Shown here: positions 7,584 to 15,912 of the stretch, piece after piece | Numbering within the stretch: the first letter of the stretch is position 1 | Layout of the letters: every line of letters starts with the position of its first letter | Assembly: GCA_045591885.1 (NCBI GenBank) | Contig: JAZNTT010000053.1 | Span: 1-30,844 of the forward strand | Length of the DNA: 30,844 bases | Source of the DNA: Colimorpha_A sp045591885 | GTDB taxonomy: Bacteria > Bacillota > Clostridia > Oscillospirales > CAG-272 | Direction of reading: 5' to 3' | Program-made: the position numbers and the translations under genes | Notes under the pieces: model-generated | Database searches by the model: none | Told to the model about the DNA's origin: nothing | Seen by the model: the letters and a program-made list of their open reading frames with translations, nothing else

Positions 7584-8603
7584 TTACTTTTCCTCTGTCG
7601 TAATAATATCCGGTACAACGAGCTTTGCGATCTTGTACGTCACGGCGTTATCAACGCAGGAAAGCGCCTGACGGACAGCGTTCTTTATCGCGTAAGCATC
7701 GGAGCTTCCGTGTGCCTTTATGACAGTTTTCGACAGACCGAGAAGCGGTGCGCCGCCGTATTCCGATGCATCGAAGCTCTTTTTCATTTTCTTAAGTCCG
7801 CCCTTGACACCGAGATACGATGCCTTGGTGATCGGATTTGCGGTAAACACGTCGGTGAGCTTGCTGATTATGAACTTTGAAAGTCCCTCGCTGAGCTTCA
7901 GGACGATATTTCCCGAGAAGCCGTCGCACACGAGCACGTCACACTTGCCGTTCGGCACGTCCTTACCCTCGATATTTCCGACGAAATTGATGCCCTCGGC
8001 ATTTTCAAGCAGCTCGTAAGCCGCCGCAACCGTCTTTGTTCCCTTGATCCTCTCCTCACCGATATTGAGCAGACCGACGCGGGGATTGTCAACCCCGAGG
8101 ATCTCTCTCATATAGACCGTTCCCATCTGTGCAAACTGGACGTACGTCTCGGGCGGAATTTCGATATTCGCTCCGCTGTCCATGAGCATGGTGGGGTTAG
8201 CATAAGGGAGAATTGTAGCAATTCCCGACTTCTGTATTCCCTTTATTCTTCTTACGATAAGGGTCGAGCCTGCATGAAGCGCGCCGGTATTACCCGCACT
8301 TACGAATGCATCGCCCTTGCCCTCCGATAGAAGCTTAAGTCCGATTCCCATCGAGGAATCCTTCTTTTCTCTTACGACCGAAAGAGGCTGATCCTCCATC
8401 GTGATCACGCCGTCTGTATGTACTATTTCGATATTCGGCAGGTCAAGAGAGAACTCTCTTGCCGAGGCGATGGCACGCATAATGCCCTCGTTACCGACAA
8501 AGGTAAAGCCGACGTTCGGGTTTTCACTTGCCGCCTCGTATGCGCCAAGCAGTATTTCGAGAGGAGCCTTGTCTCCGCTCATAATATCTACGATAATTCT
8601 CAT
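7584..8603 (-). CDS. plsX: Phosphate acyltransferase PlsX
   Basis: A 339-residue protein of normal PlsX length. It starts MRIIVDIMSGDKAP, matching the family's usual (I/V)D-MGGD-AP start, and has EDQPLSVVREKKDSSM and VSAGNTGAL further in. PlsX makes acyl-phosphate from acyl-ACP at the membrane for PlsY, the first committed step of phospholipid synthesis. It begins 5 nt after the trmFO stop. No FapR-type operator was recognised. Confidence 0.95.
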   Translation of the reverse strand: MRIIVDIMSGDKAPLEILLGAYEAASENPNVGFTFVGNEGIMRAIASAREFSLDLPNIEIVHTDGVITMEDQPLSVVREKKDSSMGIGLKLLSEGKGDAFVSAGNTGALHAGSTLIVRRIKGIQKSGIATILPYANPTMLMDSGANIEIPPETYVQFAQMGTVYMREILGVDNPRVGLLNIGEERIKGTKTVAAAYELLENAEGINFVGNIEGKDVPNGKCDVLVCDGFSGNIVLKLSEGLSKFIISKLTDVFTANPITKASYLGVKGGLKKMKKSFDASEYGGAPLLGLSKTVIKAHGSSDAYAIKNAVRQALSCVDNAVTYKIAKLVVPDIITTEEK

Positions 8604-8608
8604 AGCTA

Positions 8609-9940
8609 TTACTCCAAATTTTCAAAAATTTCCTTGATATAGGAAAGGGCTCTTTCCGAAAGGTACTCGTTGCGGACTGCCTTTCCGCCCTTGATCTTCT
8701 TGTCGGGTGCTGCAATTATGCCGAAGTTTACGTTCATCGGCTGGAACGACGTTACCGTCCTGTCGCTGACGTAATTCGCAAGCGCACCGATAGCCGAGCG
8801 GTTATCGGGGGTAAAGGGGGTAAGTCCCTTCATTTTTCTTGCGGCGTTGAAGCCGGCAAGCCAGCCCGACGAGGTCGATTCAATATATCCCTCAACGCCC
8901 GTCATCTGTCCCGCGAAATAGATATTTCCGTTGCTTATCAGCGAGTAGTCGGAATTGAGCAGCTTCGGGGAATTTATATAGGTGTTTCTGTGCATCACGC
9001 CGTAGCGGAGAAATTCCGCACTCTCAAGGCCGGGGATCATTCTGAACACACGTCTTTGCGCTTCAAAGGTAAGATGCGTCTGGAATCCGACGAGGTTATA
9101 CATCGTTTTCTCGGCGTTTTCCTGACGGAGCTGAATTACCGCATAAGGATCGCGGTCGGTTCCGGGATAAGGGAGTCCGACGGGCTTGAGAGGCCCGAAA
9201 AGCAGCGTTTCGCGCCCTCTTTTTGCCATTACCTCAACGGGCATACAGCCCTCGAAGACCGTTATATCCTTCTGGCTTTCGCGGTCAAATTCCTTGAGCG
9301 GTGCTTCCTCTGCACTTATAAGCGCCTCATAAAATGCGTCGTACTCGTCCTTTTCCATCGGACAGTTGATATAGCAGGGATCGCCCTTGCCGTATCGGGA
9401 GGCGAAATACGCCTTGCTCATATCAATGGTCGAGGCATCGACTATTGGCGCCGCCGCATCGAAGAAGCTGAGATAGCTTTCACCGAGCAGCTCACCTAAG
9501 TGCTTTGCAAACGCATCGGAGGTAAGAGGACCCGTTGCGACTACGGTTATTCCGTCAGTCGGAAGCTCTGTCACCTCGCCGTCGACGACGGTGATATTAG
9601 GCATCGAGCGAATCTTATTTGTCACGTAGTCAGAGAACTTATATCTGTCTACCGCAAGTGCCGCGCCCGCAGGAACGGCAGTTGCATCAGCCGCCTCCAT
9701 AATGAGCGAGCCGAGTATGCGAAGCTCCTCTTTAAGAAGCCCGACAGCGTTCGTCAATTGAAGCGAGCGCAGAGAGTTTGAACAGACAAGCTCTGCCATT
9801 CCCTCATAGTGATGCGCAGGTGAATATTTTTGCGGCTTCATCTCGTGAAGAATGACCTCACAGCCCATTTTCGCCGCCTGATACGCCGCCTCGGAGCCGG
9901 CAAGTCCGGCACCTATAACGTGAATAACGTCAGTTTTCAT
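8609..9940 (-). CDS. trmFO: TrmFO, folate/FAD-dependent tRNA m5U54 methyltransferase
   Basis: The 443-residue protein has an N-terminal FAD-binding GAGLAGSEAA (10-19) and the conserved AELVCSNSLRS (49-59) with C53. The C-terminal half carries the GidA-like region ending in YFAGQMTGVEGYIES and the NVNFGI segment. TrmFO uses methylenetetrahydrofolate and FADH2 to make ribothymidine at tRNA position 54 in most Firmicutes. The gene overlaps the topA 3' end by 11 bp. Confidence 0.96.
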   Translation of the reverse strand: MKTDVIHVIGAGLAGSEAAYQAAKMGCEVILHEMKPQKYSPAHHYEGMAELVCSNSLRSLQLTNAVGLLKEELRILGSLIMEAADATAVPAGAALAVDRYKFSDYVTNKIRSMPNITVVDGEVTELPTDGITVVATGPLTSDAFAKHLGELLGESYLSFFDAAAPIVDASTIDMSKAYFASRYGKGDPCYINCPMEKDEYDAFYEALISAEEAPLKEFDRESQKDITVFEGCMPVEVMAKRGRETLLFGPLKPVGLPYPGTDRDPYAVIQLRQENAEKTMYNLVGFQTHLTFEAQRRVFRMIPGLESAEFLRYGVMHRNTYINSPKLLNSDYSLISNGNIYFAGQMTGVEGYIESTSSGWLAGFNAARKMKGLTPFTPDNRSAIGALANYVSDRTVTSFQPMNVNFGIIAAPDKKIKGGKAVRNEYLSERALSYIKEIFENLE

Positions 9941-12179
9941 AATTTTCGGGGGATATTTCCTTCTTAAATCCGCAGTCCTTTTCCGCGCACACGAGCTGAT
10001 TCTTGCCCTTCTTGTAATAAAGAATCTTACCGCATTCGGGACAGCTCTCGTTTACAGGCTTATCCCACGAGCTGAAGTCGCAGGAGGGATAATTTTCGCA
10101 GGAATAATAGACGCTTCTGTTTTTACCGTTACGAAGAACCACGTTTCCGCCGCACTTCGGACAGTTAACACCTATCGGACGGAGAATCGGCTTCGTATTC
10201 TTACATCTGGGATAATCGGAGCAGGCGTAGAACTCACCGTAACGGCCCTTGCGCTTAAGCATTTCCTTACCGCAAAGCTCGCAGACCATATCTGTCTTTT
10301 CGGCGGTGTCCTTCTTAACAAGCTCCTTGCCGTCCTTGTCGATCGGCTTTGTGTTCTTACATTCGGGATAATTCGGGCAAGCGGCGAATTTGCCGTATCT
10401 GCCCTGGCGGATTATCATCTTCGCTCCGCACTTGTCGCAGATAATGTCGGTCTCAACGACAGGCACCTCGACCTCTTCCTTTTCGACCGTGGCTTCCGCC
10501 TTATTAAGATGCTCGCTGAAACCCTGATAGAAGTCGGAAAGAACGGTTATCATGTCGGTGTCACCGCCTGCGATACCGTCAAGCGAGTCCTCCATCTGTG
10601 CCGTAAATTCGTAATCAACTATATCGGGGAAATGCTCTACCATAAGCTTGGTAGTAACGATTCCGAGCTGTGTGGGCTTGAGCGACTTGCCCTCGCGTGC
10701 TACATATCCGCGCGAAATTATCGTGGTAACGATAGGCGCGTAGGTCGAGGGGCGGCCGATTCCCTTTTCTTCAAGGAACTTGATGAGCGAGCCCTCGTTA
10801 AAGCGTGCAGGCGGCTCGGTAAAGTGCTGTGCGGGATTAAGCTCACGCAGAGTAAGGGTATCGTTTTCCTTTATTTCGGGAAGAAGACCCTTTCTCTCCT
10901 CGCCCTCCTCAACGTAATCGTAAACCGCCATAAATCCTGCGAACTTGACGGACGATCCCGACGCGCGGAAGTTATACTCGCCGACCGAGATCTCGGCGTT
11001 TACGGTATCGACCTGTGCAGACGCCATCTGAGAAGCGATAAAGCGGCTGAAGATAAGCTTGTAAAGCTTATACTGGTCGGTCGTCAGATATTTCTTTATC
11101 ATATCCGGCTCGAGCGCGATGTTCGACGGACGGATCGCCTCGTGCGCGTCCTGCGCTCCTGCCTTCGTCTTATAGACTCTCTTAGTCTTGGGGCAGTGAT
11201 CTGCACCGTACTTTTCTTCAATATAGTTCTTAGCGTTCTCTGCCGCCTCATCGGAAACACGGAGCGAGTCGGTACGCATATAGGTGATAAGACCCTGCAC
11301 ACCGCCGTTAGCACTTCCGACGTTAATACCCTCGTAAAGCTCCTGCGCGACCTTCATTATCTTCTGCGAATTGAAGCCGAGCTTCTTGGAAGCTTCCTGC
11401 TGCATCGTAGAGGTAGTAAAGGGCGGAAGGGGATTTCTCTGCTTTACGGTCTTCTTAACCGAGTTAACTATAAAGGTCTGACCGGAAACTGCGTCATAGA
11501 CCGCCTTTGCGTCCTTTTCGTTCTTAAGCTCGTTCTTCTTGCCGTTCTTGCCGTAATAATGAGCCGTCAGAGCAGCGCCCGACGCAGTATTAAGAAGCGC
11601 GTCAAGCGTCCAATACTCCTGCGGAACGAATGCAAGTATCTCGTTTTCGCGGTCGACGATAATTCTCGTCGCAACCGACTGAACGCGTCCTGCCGAAAGA
11701 CCCGATCGAACGGTTTTCCACAGGAACGGGGAAAGCTTGTAGCCGACGATTCTGTCTAGAATTCTTCTTGCCTGCTGTGAATTGACAAGCTCGATGTCAA
11801 TATTACGCGGCTCCTTGATCGCGCTCTTTATCGCGGTCTTGGTAAGCTCGTTAAAGGTTATTCTTTTCGTCTTTTCGATCGGAATACCGAGGACGTTAGC
11901 CAGATGCCAAGAGATCGCCTCACCCTCACGGTCAGGGTCCGTTGCGAAGTATATCTTCGACGCGTTCTTCGCCTCTTTTTTCAGTTCCTTTATAATGTCG
12001 CCCTTACCGCGGATATTGATATAATGAGCGTCAAAGCCGTTTTCAATATCAACTCCGAGTGAGCTTTTCGGAAGATCGCGAAGGTGTCCCTTTGACGCGA
12101 TCACCTTATAGTTTGAGCCGAGATAATTCTTTATCGTCGGCGCCTTGAAGGGTGACTCGATTATTACAAGATTTGCCAT
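9930..12179 (-). CDS. topA: DNA topoisomerase I (type IA)
   Basis: A 749-residue enzyme. The TOPRIM domain (1 to about 115) has ESPFKAPTI (8-16) and DPDREGEAI (81-89). The catalytic tyrosine is Y300 in LITYMRTDSLRVS. GIGRPSTYAPI lies further on. The C-terminus (from about 580) has four Cys-rich zinc-ribbon repeats, each beginning CDKCG, CELCG, CPKCG or CPECG. It relaxes negative supercoils. It lies in the Firmicutes order dprA-topA-trmFO. An AGGAGAA ribosome binding site precedes the ATG. Confidence 0.97.
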   Translation of the reverse strand: MANLVIIESPFKAPTIKNYLGSNYKVIASKGHLRDLPKSSLGVDIENGFDAHYINIRGKGDIIKELKKEAKNASKIYFATDPDREGEAISWHLANVLGIPIEKTKRITFNELTKTAIKSAIKEPRNIDIELVNSQQARRILDRIVGYKLSPFLWKTVRSGLSAGRVQSVATRIIVDRENEILAFVPQEYWTLDALLNTASGAALTAHYYGKNGKKNELKNEKDAKAVYDAVSGQTFIVNSVKKTVKQRNPLPPFTTSTMQQEASKKLGFNSQKIMKVAQELYEGINVGSANGGVQGLITYMRTDSLRVSDEAAENAKNYIEEKYGADHCPKTKRVYKTKAGAQDAHEAIRPSNIALEPDMIKKYLTTDQYKLYKLIFSRFIASQMASAQVDTVNAEISVGEYNFRASGSSVKFAGFMAVYDYVEEGEERKGLLPEIKENDTLTLRELNPAQHFTEPPARFNEGSLIKFLEEKGIGRPSTYAPIVTTIISRGYVAREGKSLKPTQLGIVTTKLMVEHFPDIVDYEFTAQMEDSLDGIAGGDTDMITVLSDFYQGFSEHLNKAEATVEKEEVEVPVVETDIICDKCGAKMIIRQGRYGKFAACPNYPECKNTKPIDKDGKELVKKDTAEKTDMVCELCGKEMLKRKGRYGEFYACSDYPRCKNTKPILRPIGVNCPKCGGNVVLRNGKNRSVYYSCENYPSCDFSSWDKPVNESCPECGKILYYKKGKNQLVCAEKDCGFKKEISPENYEN

Positions 12180-12200
12180 TTATTTTCTCCTGTTAGGAAT

Positions 12201-13463
12201 TTAACTTAATTTATATGTACCGCCGGGGTTTGCGCTTATGTGTCCCATTATTTCGAGCATCGTAAGCTCGACGAGAATATCCGTTATCGCGCTTCCCGTC
12301 TTTGATGCGATCATATCGGACGTCATTTCGCCCTCGTTCATAAGAAGCGTCAGGATCTCACGCTGCTTGCCCTCGACGTCAGTCGGAAGCGTATACGCCT
12401 TTTCTTCCTTGACTTCCTTTACGGGCTTCGTCATTTCCTTTTCCGAAACGAAAGCACGCTTTTCGGTACTTTCCTTACGCTTTTCGGAATAATTCGGAAG
12501 CTCCGCCGCAACGAACGATGCCGGCGCAAAATTGCGAGACTTGATCGCGGTAATTTTGTTCAGGTCTATTTTAGTCGGGTAGAGGCTCTGATATTCAACG
12601 AGAATATCCGTCGCACCCGTTACCATCTTTGCGCCGTTTCTTATAAGATGATTACTTCCCTCACTGCTCATTTCGCCGACCTTACCGGGAAGAGCGAAAA
12701 CGTCTCTACCCTGCTTGATAGCCGTCTCTGCCGTTATCAACGCGCCGCTCTTTTTCGGCGCTTCAATAACGAGAGTACCGAGAGACAGACCGCTTACTAT
12801 CCTGTTTCTCATCGGGAAATTTCTGCCGATAGGAGGAGTGAACGGACGAAATTCCGTCATAACGACTCCGCAACCGATTATTTCTTTCATAAGTCCGACG
12901 TGCTCACTCGGATATGCGCGGTCAATTCCGCATCCAAGCACCGCGACGGTATAACCGCCTGCATCAAGAGCACCTCTGTGTGCCATTCCGTCGACACCCT
13001 TCGCCATACCGCTGACAACGACCGCGCCGCCGCGCGCCATATCGTAAGCCATCGTATAAGCGGTACGCGAGCCGTATTCGGTCATCTCTCTCGTTCCGAC
13101 CTCGGCAATACATACCTCGCGGTCAAGGTCGACCATTACTCCCTTATAATAAAGGACTGCCGGCTTGCAGGGAATCCTGTTCAAACGCTTAGGATAAAGC
13201 GCAGAATCGGGAGTCAGAATACCAATACCCTCGTTCTTGCAGTACGCAAGTATCTCTCTCGCTTTATCGAGAGACTTGTCGGCAAGCTTCTTAACGGAAC
13301 GCGCCGTTATACCCGAAACCTGCTCAAAGTCTTGCTCGTCCGCCTCGTACACATCTTTGATCGAGCCAAAATGTGATATGAGCATCTCGGGAAGGACCGA
13401 GCCCTCGCCGCACAGGTTCTGAAGCCACAGCCAATATAAGGTTGAGTTTTCATTCAGTATCAT
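12201..13463 (-). CDS. dprA: DNA-processing protein DprA/Smf
   Basis: A 420-residue protein with three parts: an N-terminal helix-hairpin-helix/SAM-like region (1-65, with FEQVSGITARSVKKL), the DprA Rossmann fold (about 80-290, with EVGTREMTEYG, VSGMAKGVDGMAHRGAL and AVLGCGIDRAYP) and a C-terminal winged helix (about 360-420, DML1-like). DprA loads RecA onto incoming single-stranded DNA during transformation and is conserved in many non-competent Firmicutes. A low-complexity, Lys/Glu-rich linker (about 320-360) joins the last two domains. The start lies 5 nt after the upstream methyltransferase. Confidence 0.94.
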   Translation of the reverse strand: MILNENSTLYWLWLQNLCGEGSVLPEMLISHFGSIKDVYEADEQDFEQVSGITARSVKKLADKSLDKAREILAYCKNEGIGILTPDSALYPKRLNRIPCKPAVLYYKGVMVDLDREVCIAEVGTREMTEYGSRTAYTMAYDMARGGAVVVSGMAKGVDGMAHRGALDAGGYTVAVLGCGIDRAYPSEHVGLMKEIIGCGVVMTEFRPFTPPIGRNFPMRNRIVSGLSLGTLVIEAPKKSGALITAETAIKQGRDVFALPGKVGEMSSEGSNHLIRNGAKMVTGATDILVEYQSLYPTKIDLNKITAIKSRNFAPASFVAAELPNYSEKRKESTEKRAFVSEKEMTKPVKEVKEEKAYTLPTDVEGKQREILTLLMNEGEMTSDMIASKTGSAITDILVELTMLEIMGHISANPGGTYKLS

Positions 13464-13468
13464 TTGAA

Positions 13469-14260
13469 TTATCCTTTATATGCTTGCCACATAAATACCG
13501 ACGCGGCGATAGCGGCATTAAGCGATTCAACGCCCGCTTCCATCGGTATATAGACCGTTCCCGACGCGCTTTCGATCACGTCAGGGGCGATTCCGTGGCC
13601 TTCGTTTCCGATTATAAACGCAGTTTTCCTTTCGATCTTGACGTCGTTCAGCGCCTTCGCCTTATCGTCCAAAACTGCGGCAAGCGTCGTATATCCGCCC
13701 GCGTTCATTTCTCTTACGGTAGAAGCGAGATCGTCAACGTACGACACACTCTGCGAAAAAAGAGTTCCCATAGCGGCTCTTACCGTCTTCGGATTATATA
13801 TATCCGCGCAGTCGGAACTCATTATTATCTCGTCGACTCCGAATGCCGAAGCCGAACGGATAACCGTTCCGAGGTTGCCGGGATCGCGAAGCGAGGAAAG
13901 AATTATGACCCGCTTTTCGCTGCTTGCAAACTCTTCCTTATTATATATTTTATTCATATTGTGGGATTTGTCAATATATTTTGCAACACAAATTATCCCC
14001 TCGGGCGCTTTTTCGTTCGACAGCTTTTGGTAAACACTGTCCGAAACGGTAATAATCTCGCCCTCAAAAGCGCTGTTTTTGCAGTATTCCGTCATCTTTT
14101 CGGTCGCAAAAACACGCACAACCTGAACGCCTCTTTTTACCGCCTCGTCAAAAAGCTTTACGCCCTCAAAAATAAAGAGCGAGCTTTTTTCGCGGTACTT
14201 CTTCTCTTTAAGAGACGCCGTTTCGATTATAAGAGTGTTGCTTCTGCTTGTTATCAACAT
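13469..14260 (-). CDS. SpoU-family RNA 2'-O-methyltransferase (TrmH/RlmB type)
   Basis: The 263-residue protein has an N-terminal substrate-binding region (FIFEGVKLFDEAVKRG) and a C-terminal SPOUT knot domain with the three SpoU motifs: LRDPGNLGTVIRSASAFG, FIIGNEGHGI and YIPMEAGVESLNAAIAASV. It should methylate a ribose in rRNA or tRNA; the exact site (the RlmB G2251 type is common) cannot be told. The gene follows the rplT terminator by about 30 nt and has no clear promoter, so it is probably reached by readthrough from infC-rpmI-rplT. Confidence 0.88.
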   Translation of the reverse strand: MLITSRSNTLIIETASLKEKKYREKSSLFIFEGVKLFDEAVKRGVQVVRVFATEKMTEYCKNSAFEGEIITVSDSVYQKLSNEKAPEGIICVAKYIDKSHNMNKIYNKEEFASSEKRVIILSSLRDPGNLGTVIRSASAFGVDEIIMSSDCADIYNPKTVRAAMGTLFSQSVSYVDDLASTVREMNAGGYTTLAAVLDDKAKALNDVKIERKTAFIIGNEGHGIAPDVIESASGTVYIPMEAGVESLNAAIAASVFMWQAYKG

Positions 14261-14289
14261 AATATGTTCTCCAACACTATAAATACAGC

Positions 14290-14315
14290 AAAAACCCGGG
14301 CGAAGCCGGGTTTTT
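14290..14315 (-). terminator. Intrinsic terminator after rplT
   Basis: A 10-bp stem AAAAACCCGG/CCGGGTTTTT with a 6-nt loop, on the minus strand followed by GCTGTATTTAT. It separates infC-rpmI-rplT from the long dprA-topA operon. Readthrough is likely, since no promoter is evident below it. Confidence 0.75.
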
Positions 14316-14328
14316 TAGCTCAGATATA

Positions 14329-14682
14329 TTACTTTGCTGCTTTTGCCTTCTCACAAAGAGCTGCGAAAGCTGCCTTATCGGAAACTGCGAGCTCAGCGAG
14401 CATCTTTCTGTTAAGGTTGATGCCTGCGAGCTTAAGGCCGTGCATGAACTGAGAATAGTTCATACCGTTAACCTTCGCCTGAGCGGAGATACGGGTGATC
14501 CAGAGAGAACGGAAGTCTCTCTTCTTCATCTTTCTTCCTGCAAATGCGTAGTTGCCGCTCTTCATTACGGCCTGCTTAGCCATCTTGAAGTGCTTGGACT
14601 TGGAACCCCAGTAACCCTTTGCGAGCTTGAGAACTTTATTTCTTCTTGCGCGGGTAGTAACCGCACCCTTTACTCTTGCCAT
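14329..14682 (-). CDS. rplT: Large-subunit ribosomal protein bL20
   Basis: The 117-residue protein starts MARVKGAVTTRARRNKVLKLAKGYWGSKSK (positions 1-30) and contains FRSLWITRISAQAK, both diagnostic of L20. It is needed for early 50S assembly and is the known repressor of its own operon in E. coli and Bacillus. An AGGAGGAAT ribosome binding site precedes the ATG. Confidence 0.97.
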   Translation of the reverse strand: MARVKGAVTTRARRNKVLKLAKGYWGSKSKHFKMAKQAVMKSGNYAFAGRKMKKRDFRSLWITRISAQAKVNGMNYSQFMHGLKLAGINLNRKMLAELAVSDKAAFAALCEKAKAAK

Positions 14683-14713
14683 TTCTTAATTCCTCCTGTT
14701 TTTTGGTAGTTGA

Positions 14714-14905
14714 TCAACCGATCATTGCTCTTACGTTGGGAGCCATGGATTCGCTGAGGTATCCTGCCTTACGGAGGTGTCTCTTGCGCTTGGTTGTCTT
14801 AAGGTTGGTCTGATGACGGCGGTTGATGTGGTTGAACTTAACCTTACCGCTCTTGGTGAGAGAGAATCTCTTGGACGATGCCTTATGTGTCTTGATCTTA
14901 GCCAT
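14714..14905 (-). CDS. rpmI: Large-subunit ribosomal protein bL35
   Basis: The 63-residue protein starts MAKIKTHKASSKRFSLTKSG, the L35 signature, and contains HRTNLK-like and KRKRHLRK basic stretches. I place the start at the ATG at 14905; the longer frame upstream is untranslated leader with hairpins. It is the middle gene of infC-rpmI-rplT. Confidence 0.96.
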   Translation of the reverse strand: MAKIKTHKASSKRFSLTKSGKVKFNHINRRHQTNLKTTKRKRHLRKAGYLSESMAPNVRAMIG

Positions 14906-14950
14906 TTTGTTTTCCATTTCCCGATGACTTCTGTATTTTTTCGGGCGAAT

Positions 14951-14999
14951 ACCGACTTCGGTCACCGTCGAAGCCGACCCGCTGTGTCGCAAAAGCGAC
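14951..14999 (-). promoter_or_regulatory. Three consecutive hairpins between infC and rpmI
   Basis: Three short perfect inverted repeats lie in about 50 nt: ACCGA-N2-TCGGT (14951-14962), GTCG-N4-CGAC (14967-14978) and GTCGC-N4-GCGAC (14986-14999). They lie between the infC stop and the rpmI start. In E. coli L20 represses by binding RNA upstream of rpmI, so this is a candidate L20 site, by position only. Confidence 0.4.
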
Positions 15000-15001
15000 T
15001 G

Positions 15002-15586
15002 TTATTCGGTAGGTTTTTCTGCCTTCGGCTTTGCTTTGCCGGGCTTGATGGGGGAGAGGAACATGATCATGGATCTGCCCTCCATAGCGGGCTGCTTATC
15101 GACGCTTCCCTTTTCCGCACACGCTTCCTCAAACTTCTTAAGAAGCTCGATTCCAAGCTCGGTGTGGCTGAGCTGACGGCCTCTGAATCTGACCATAACT
15201 CTTACCTTGTCACCGTTTGAAAGGAATCTAAGCGCGGCCTTTACCTTCGTATTGAAGTCGTTTACGTCGATATGGCAGGAAAGCTGGATCTCCTTTATCT
15301 CGGCGATCTGCTGCTTCTTTCTTGCTTCCTTCTCCTTCTTGTCGCGCTCGAAGCGGAACTTTCCGTAGTCCATGATACGGCATACGGGAATCTCGCCCTG
15401 AGGAGCGATGAGAACGAGATCGTAACCCTTATCGTACGCGTTTTCAAGCGCGGAGATCGCACTGATAACGCCGATCTGCTCACCGTCGGGACCGATTACG
15501 CGGACCTGCTTCTGACGGCTGAAGCCGGGGAGGGTGAAGATCGCCTCGTTTATTGTCATATCCTTTGAGTTGCCTTTCGCTGCTAT
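15002..15586 (-). CDS. infC: Translation initiation factor IF-3, probable AUA start
   Basis: A 194-residue IF-3. The N-domain has INEAIF, VRVIGPDGEQIGVISAISAL and CRIMDYGKFRFE; the C-domain has IQLSCHIDVNDFNTKVKAALRFL and VMVRFRGRQLSH. The C-terminus carries a lysine/proline-rich tail. IF-3 binds the 30S subunit and checks the start codon. The best ribosome binding site in the region, GGAGGTG (15600-15594), lies 7 nt upstream of an in-frame ATA (15586-15584). The first ATG (15559) has only AGGA one base away, too close. Rare start codons (usually AUU) on infC are a known autoregulatory device, so an AUA start fits. The alternative is the ATG at 15559. Confidence 0.9.
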   Translation of the reverse strand: MAAKGNSKDMTINEAIFTLPGFSRQKQVRVIGPDGEQIGVISAISALENAYDKGYDLVLIAPQGEIPVCRIMDYGKFRFERDKKEKEARKKQQIAEIKEIQLSCHIDVNDFNTKVKAALRFLSNGDKVRVMVRFRGRQLSHTELGIELLKKFEEACAEKGSVDKQPAMEGRSMIMFLSPIKPGKAKPKAEKPTE

Positions 15587-15613
15587 GGTAAAACACCTCC
15601 GAAAATTACGTTT

Positions 15614-15681
15614 CCCGCAAAAAACAAAAAATGCGCGGGCGTCAAGAAACAGATCCCGTGCAACACAAACCGCTTTCGCGG
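15614..15681 (-). promoter_or_regulatory. Candidate attenuator in the infC leader
   Basis: The transcript should start near 15747, giving a leader of about 160 nt. On the minus strand TGCACGGG (15662-15655) can pair with CCCGCGCA (15639-15632), with one mismatch, just before TTTTTTGTTTTTT: a terminator form. The same CCCGC can instead pair with GCGGG (15618-15614) downstream. A third hairpin CCGC-GAAA-GCGG lies at 15681-15670. The mutually exclusive pairings look like an attenuator of the kind L20 controls ahead of infC in Bacillus. Confidence 0.5.
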
Positions 15682-15753
15682 ACAGATAGGATATCAACCG
15701 GCAAACGTCGTCTGACGGTGAGAGCGGTGCTCTGCTTCTTTTTGAGACGATTC

Positions 15754-15782
15754 ATTATAGCACGGCAATTTTCCTTTGTCAA
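15754..15782 (-). promoter_or_regulatory. Consensus promoter of infC-rpmI-rplT
   Basis: Minus strand TTGACA (15782-15777), 17 bp, TATAAT (15759-15754). Perfect match to sigma-A consensus. Confidence 0.88.
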
Positions 15783-15834
15783 TAGGTTTTTCACAAGTTT
15801 TTGAAATATTTTTCCGTTTCTCAAACGCTTGTTC

Positions 15835-15863
15835 TTGACAAAACGGTTTTTTTGATATATAAT
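15835..15863 (+). promoter_or_regulatory. Consensus promoter of the Tic20-like membrane protein gene
   Basis: TTGACA (15835-15840), 17 bp, TATAAT (15858-15863). It is divergent from the infC promoter, the two -35 boxes being about 50 bp apart. Confidence 0.85.
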
Positions 15864-15912
15864 GACATTTCGATGGCAAATATGCCGATATTTACCGAAA
15901 GGAGCAAAAGGT

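Noticed and set aside
10509..11759. Long open frame (416 codons) on the plus strand
   Set aside because: It lies entirely antisense to topA, is Arg/Leu/Cys-rich as expected from a mirrored codon pattern, and has no ribosome binding site.
12648..13376. Open frame of 242 codons on the plus strand
   Set aside because: Antisense to dprA and rich in Arg/Ser/His from mirrored codons.
13442..14452. Open frame of 336 codons on the plus strand
   Set aside because: Antisense to the SpoU methyltransferase and crosses the rplT terminator; no protein-like features.
14906..14992. Longer rpmI frame beginning MRHSGS
   Set aside because: L35 begins MAKIKTHK; the extension covers the intergenic hairpins.
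15587..15697. N-terminal extension of infC by 37 residues
   Set aside because: It is translated leader sequence with hairpins and no homology to IF-3; the strong ribosome site lies downstream of its start.
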